This document shows positions 6,995 to 7,239 of a DNA stretch of 7,239 nucleotides, in pieces; the first letter of the stretch is position 1, and each line of letters opens with the position of its first letter. The stretch is from Flavobacterium sp. MC2016-06 (GTDB lineage Bacteria; Bacteroidota; Bacteroidia; Flavobacteriales; Flavobacteriaceae). The position numbers and the translations under genes were made by a program. The stretch lies in NCBI RefSeq assembly GCF_009711165.2, contig NZ_WMID02000067.1, positions 1 through 7,239 of the forward strand, written 5' to 3'. The notes beneath the pieces were generated by a model, which was not told the DNA's origin, did no database searches, and saw only the letters and a program-made list of their open reading frames with translations.

Positions 6995-7187
6995 TGTCAT
7001 TTCTCTAAAAGTTAGACGTTTTAGTAACAAGAATATCAAATCTATTTTTCGCAATCCTGTCAATTTCGACGGTGGGAAAATTGTAAAGATTACTTATTTC
7101 AGTAACAAAATTGAAATATATTATTCTGCTTTTTTTATTTTAAAGGCTCTATTTGTCATTTCTGTAAAGGTTACTTATTTCGGTAAC
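6995..7187. repeat. Three degenerate direct repeats, about 80 bp apart, at the IS end
   Basis: Copy 1 (6995-7028) and copy 3 (7154-7187) both begin TGTCATTTCT and end GTAAC. They align without gaps at 26 of 34 positions. Copy 2 (7082-7106) matches the inner part of copy 3 at 23 of 25 positions (TGTAAAGRTTACTTATTTC then RGTAAC). It has a TGTCAATTTC half displaced about 14 bp upstream, at 7058-7067. The GTAAC ends fall at 7028, 7106 and 7187, so spacing is 78 and 81 bp. Copy 3 contains a short inverted repeat (GTTAC, 8 nt, GTAAC). Regular same-orientation sites at an element end suggest multiple transposase-binding sites. Counts were made by hand. Confidence 0.75.
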
Positions 7188-7239
7188 GAATTTATCATTT
7201 CTATTGGTTTTTTACCATCAATACCCTGATGTGGTCTTT
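7175..7239 (-). CDS. C-terminal end of a DDE/integrase-core transposase (partial, cut by window edge)
   Basis: Read on the minus strand from 7237, the frame gives RPHQGIDGKKPIE followed by MINSLPK and a TAA stop at 7177-7175. R-P-H-Q-G-[IL] followed by a P-x-E is the hallmark near the C-terminus of rve-type integrase-core transposases of the IS481 and IS3 families. The catalytic DDE residues, N-terminal helix-turn-helix and start are beyond the right edge, so family and intactness cannot be settled. The stop codon lies inside the innermost of the three end repeats, so coding sequence and terminal repeat overlap. The last two window bases belong to the preceding codon. Confidence 0.75.
   Translation of the reverse strand, partial: RPHQGIDGKKPIEMINSLPK

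Larger units (their letters stand above)
6995..7239 (-). mobile_element. One end of an insertion sequence (IS481/IS3-like), continuing beyond the right edge
   Basis: A DDE-transposase C-terminus reads inward from the right edge on the minus strand. About 180 bp of noncoding DNA separates its stop codon from the presumed tip. The tip is placed at TGTCATTTCT (6995-7004), the outermost of three related repeats; a terminal 5'-TGT is common in IS481-type elements and related transposons. The opposite end and target-site duplication are outside the window, so the boundary is inferred. The 6950-6994 stretch between the terminator and this tip shows nothing recognisable. Confidence 0.65.

Noticed and set aside
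6995..7187. Small CRISPR array
   Set aside because: Repeats are degenerate, spacers are about 45-55 bp and AT-rich, copy number is three, and a transposase end lies at the inner repeat; a transposon end fits better.

Overview
The window looks like a Bacteroidota chromosome, most probably Flavobacterium or a close relative. The DNA is AT-rich and the ribosome-binding sites are weak and A-rich. The genes encode type IX secretion system (T9SS) products found only in this phylum: a cargo protein with a type B (gliding-motility-associated) C-terminal sorting domain, a PorP/SprF-family outer-membrane protein, and an OmpA-family protein with the domain order of PorE. The genus is inferred from style and gene content, not proven.

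Layout. Bases 1-3882 hold the 3' part of a very large surface protein gene whose start lies left of the window. The visible 1293 residues are a mosaic. In order they are HYR-like repeats, one SprB-type repeat, a carboxypeptidase-regulatory-like domain, an SdrD_B-like module with Asp/Asn-rich loops, three Ig/cadherin-like repeats (the first two separated by a Trp-rich domain), a final Ig-like domain, and the type B sorting domain. Bases 3883-4028 are intergenic, with a perfect 13-bp hairpin and a 15-bp direct repeat. Bases 4029-4940 encode the PorP/SprF-like protein. After only 11 bp, 4952-6892 encode the TPR/PD40/OmpA-like protein. A strong intrinsic terminator follows at 6919-6949. From about 6995 to the right edge lies what appears to be one end of an insertion sequence. 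It carries three degenerate direct repeats about 80 bp apart and the last 20 codons of a minus-strand DDE transposase (RPHQGIDGKKPIE motif).

How the genes fit together. In Flavobacterium johnsoniae the giant adhesin SprB is exported by the T9SS and needs the neighbouring PorP/SprF-family protein SprF. By analogy, this is probably a dedicated adhesin-delivery cluster: a repeat-rich cargo, its cognate outer-membrane partner, and a periplasmic peptidoglycan-binding protein that may tie the complex to the cell wall. The most unusual noncoding signals are the multi-repeat transposon end and the paired 15-bp repeat upstream of the PorP/SprF gene. I see no RNA gene, CRISPR array or defence system.
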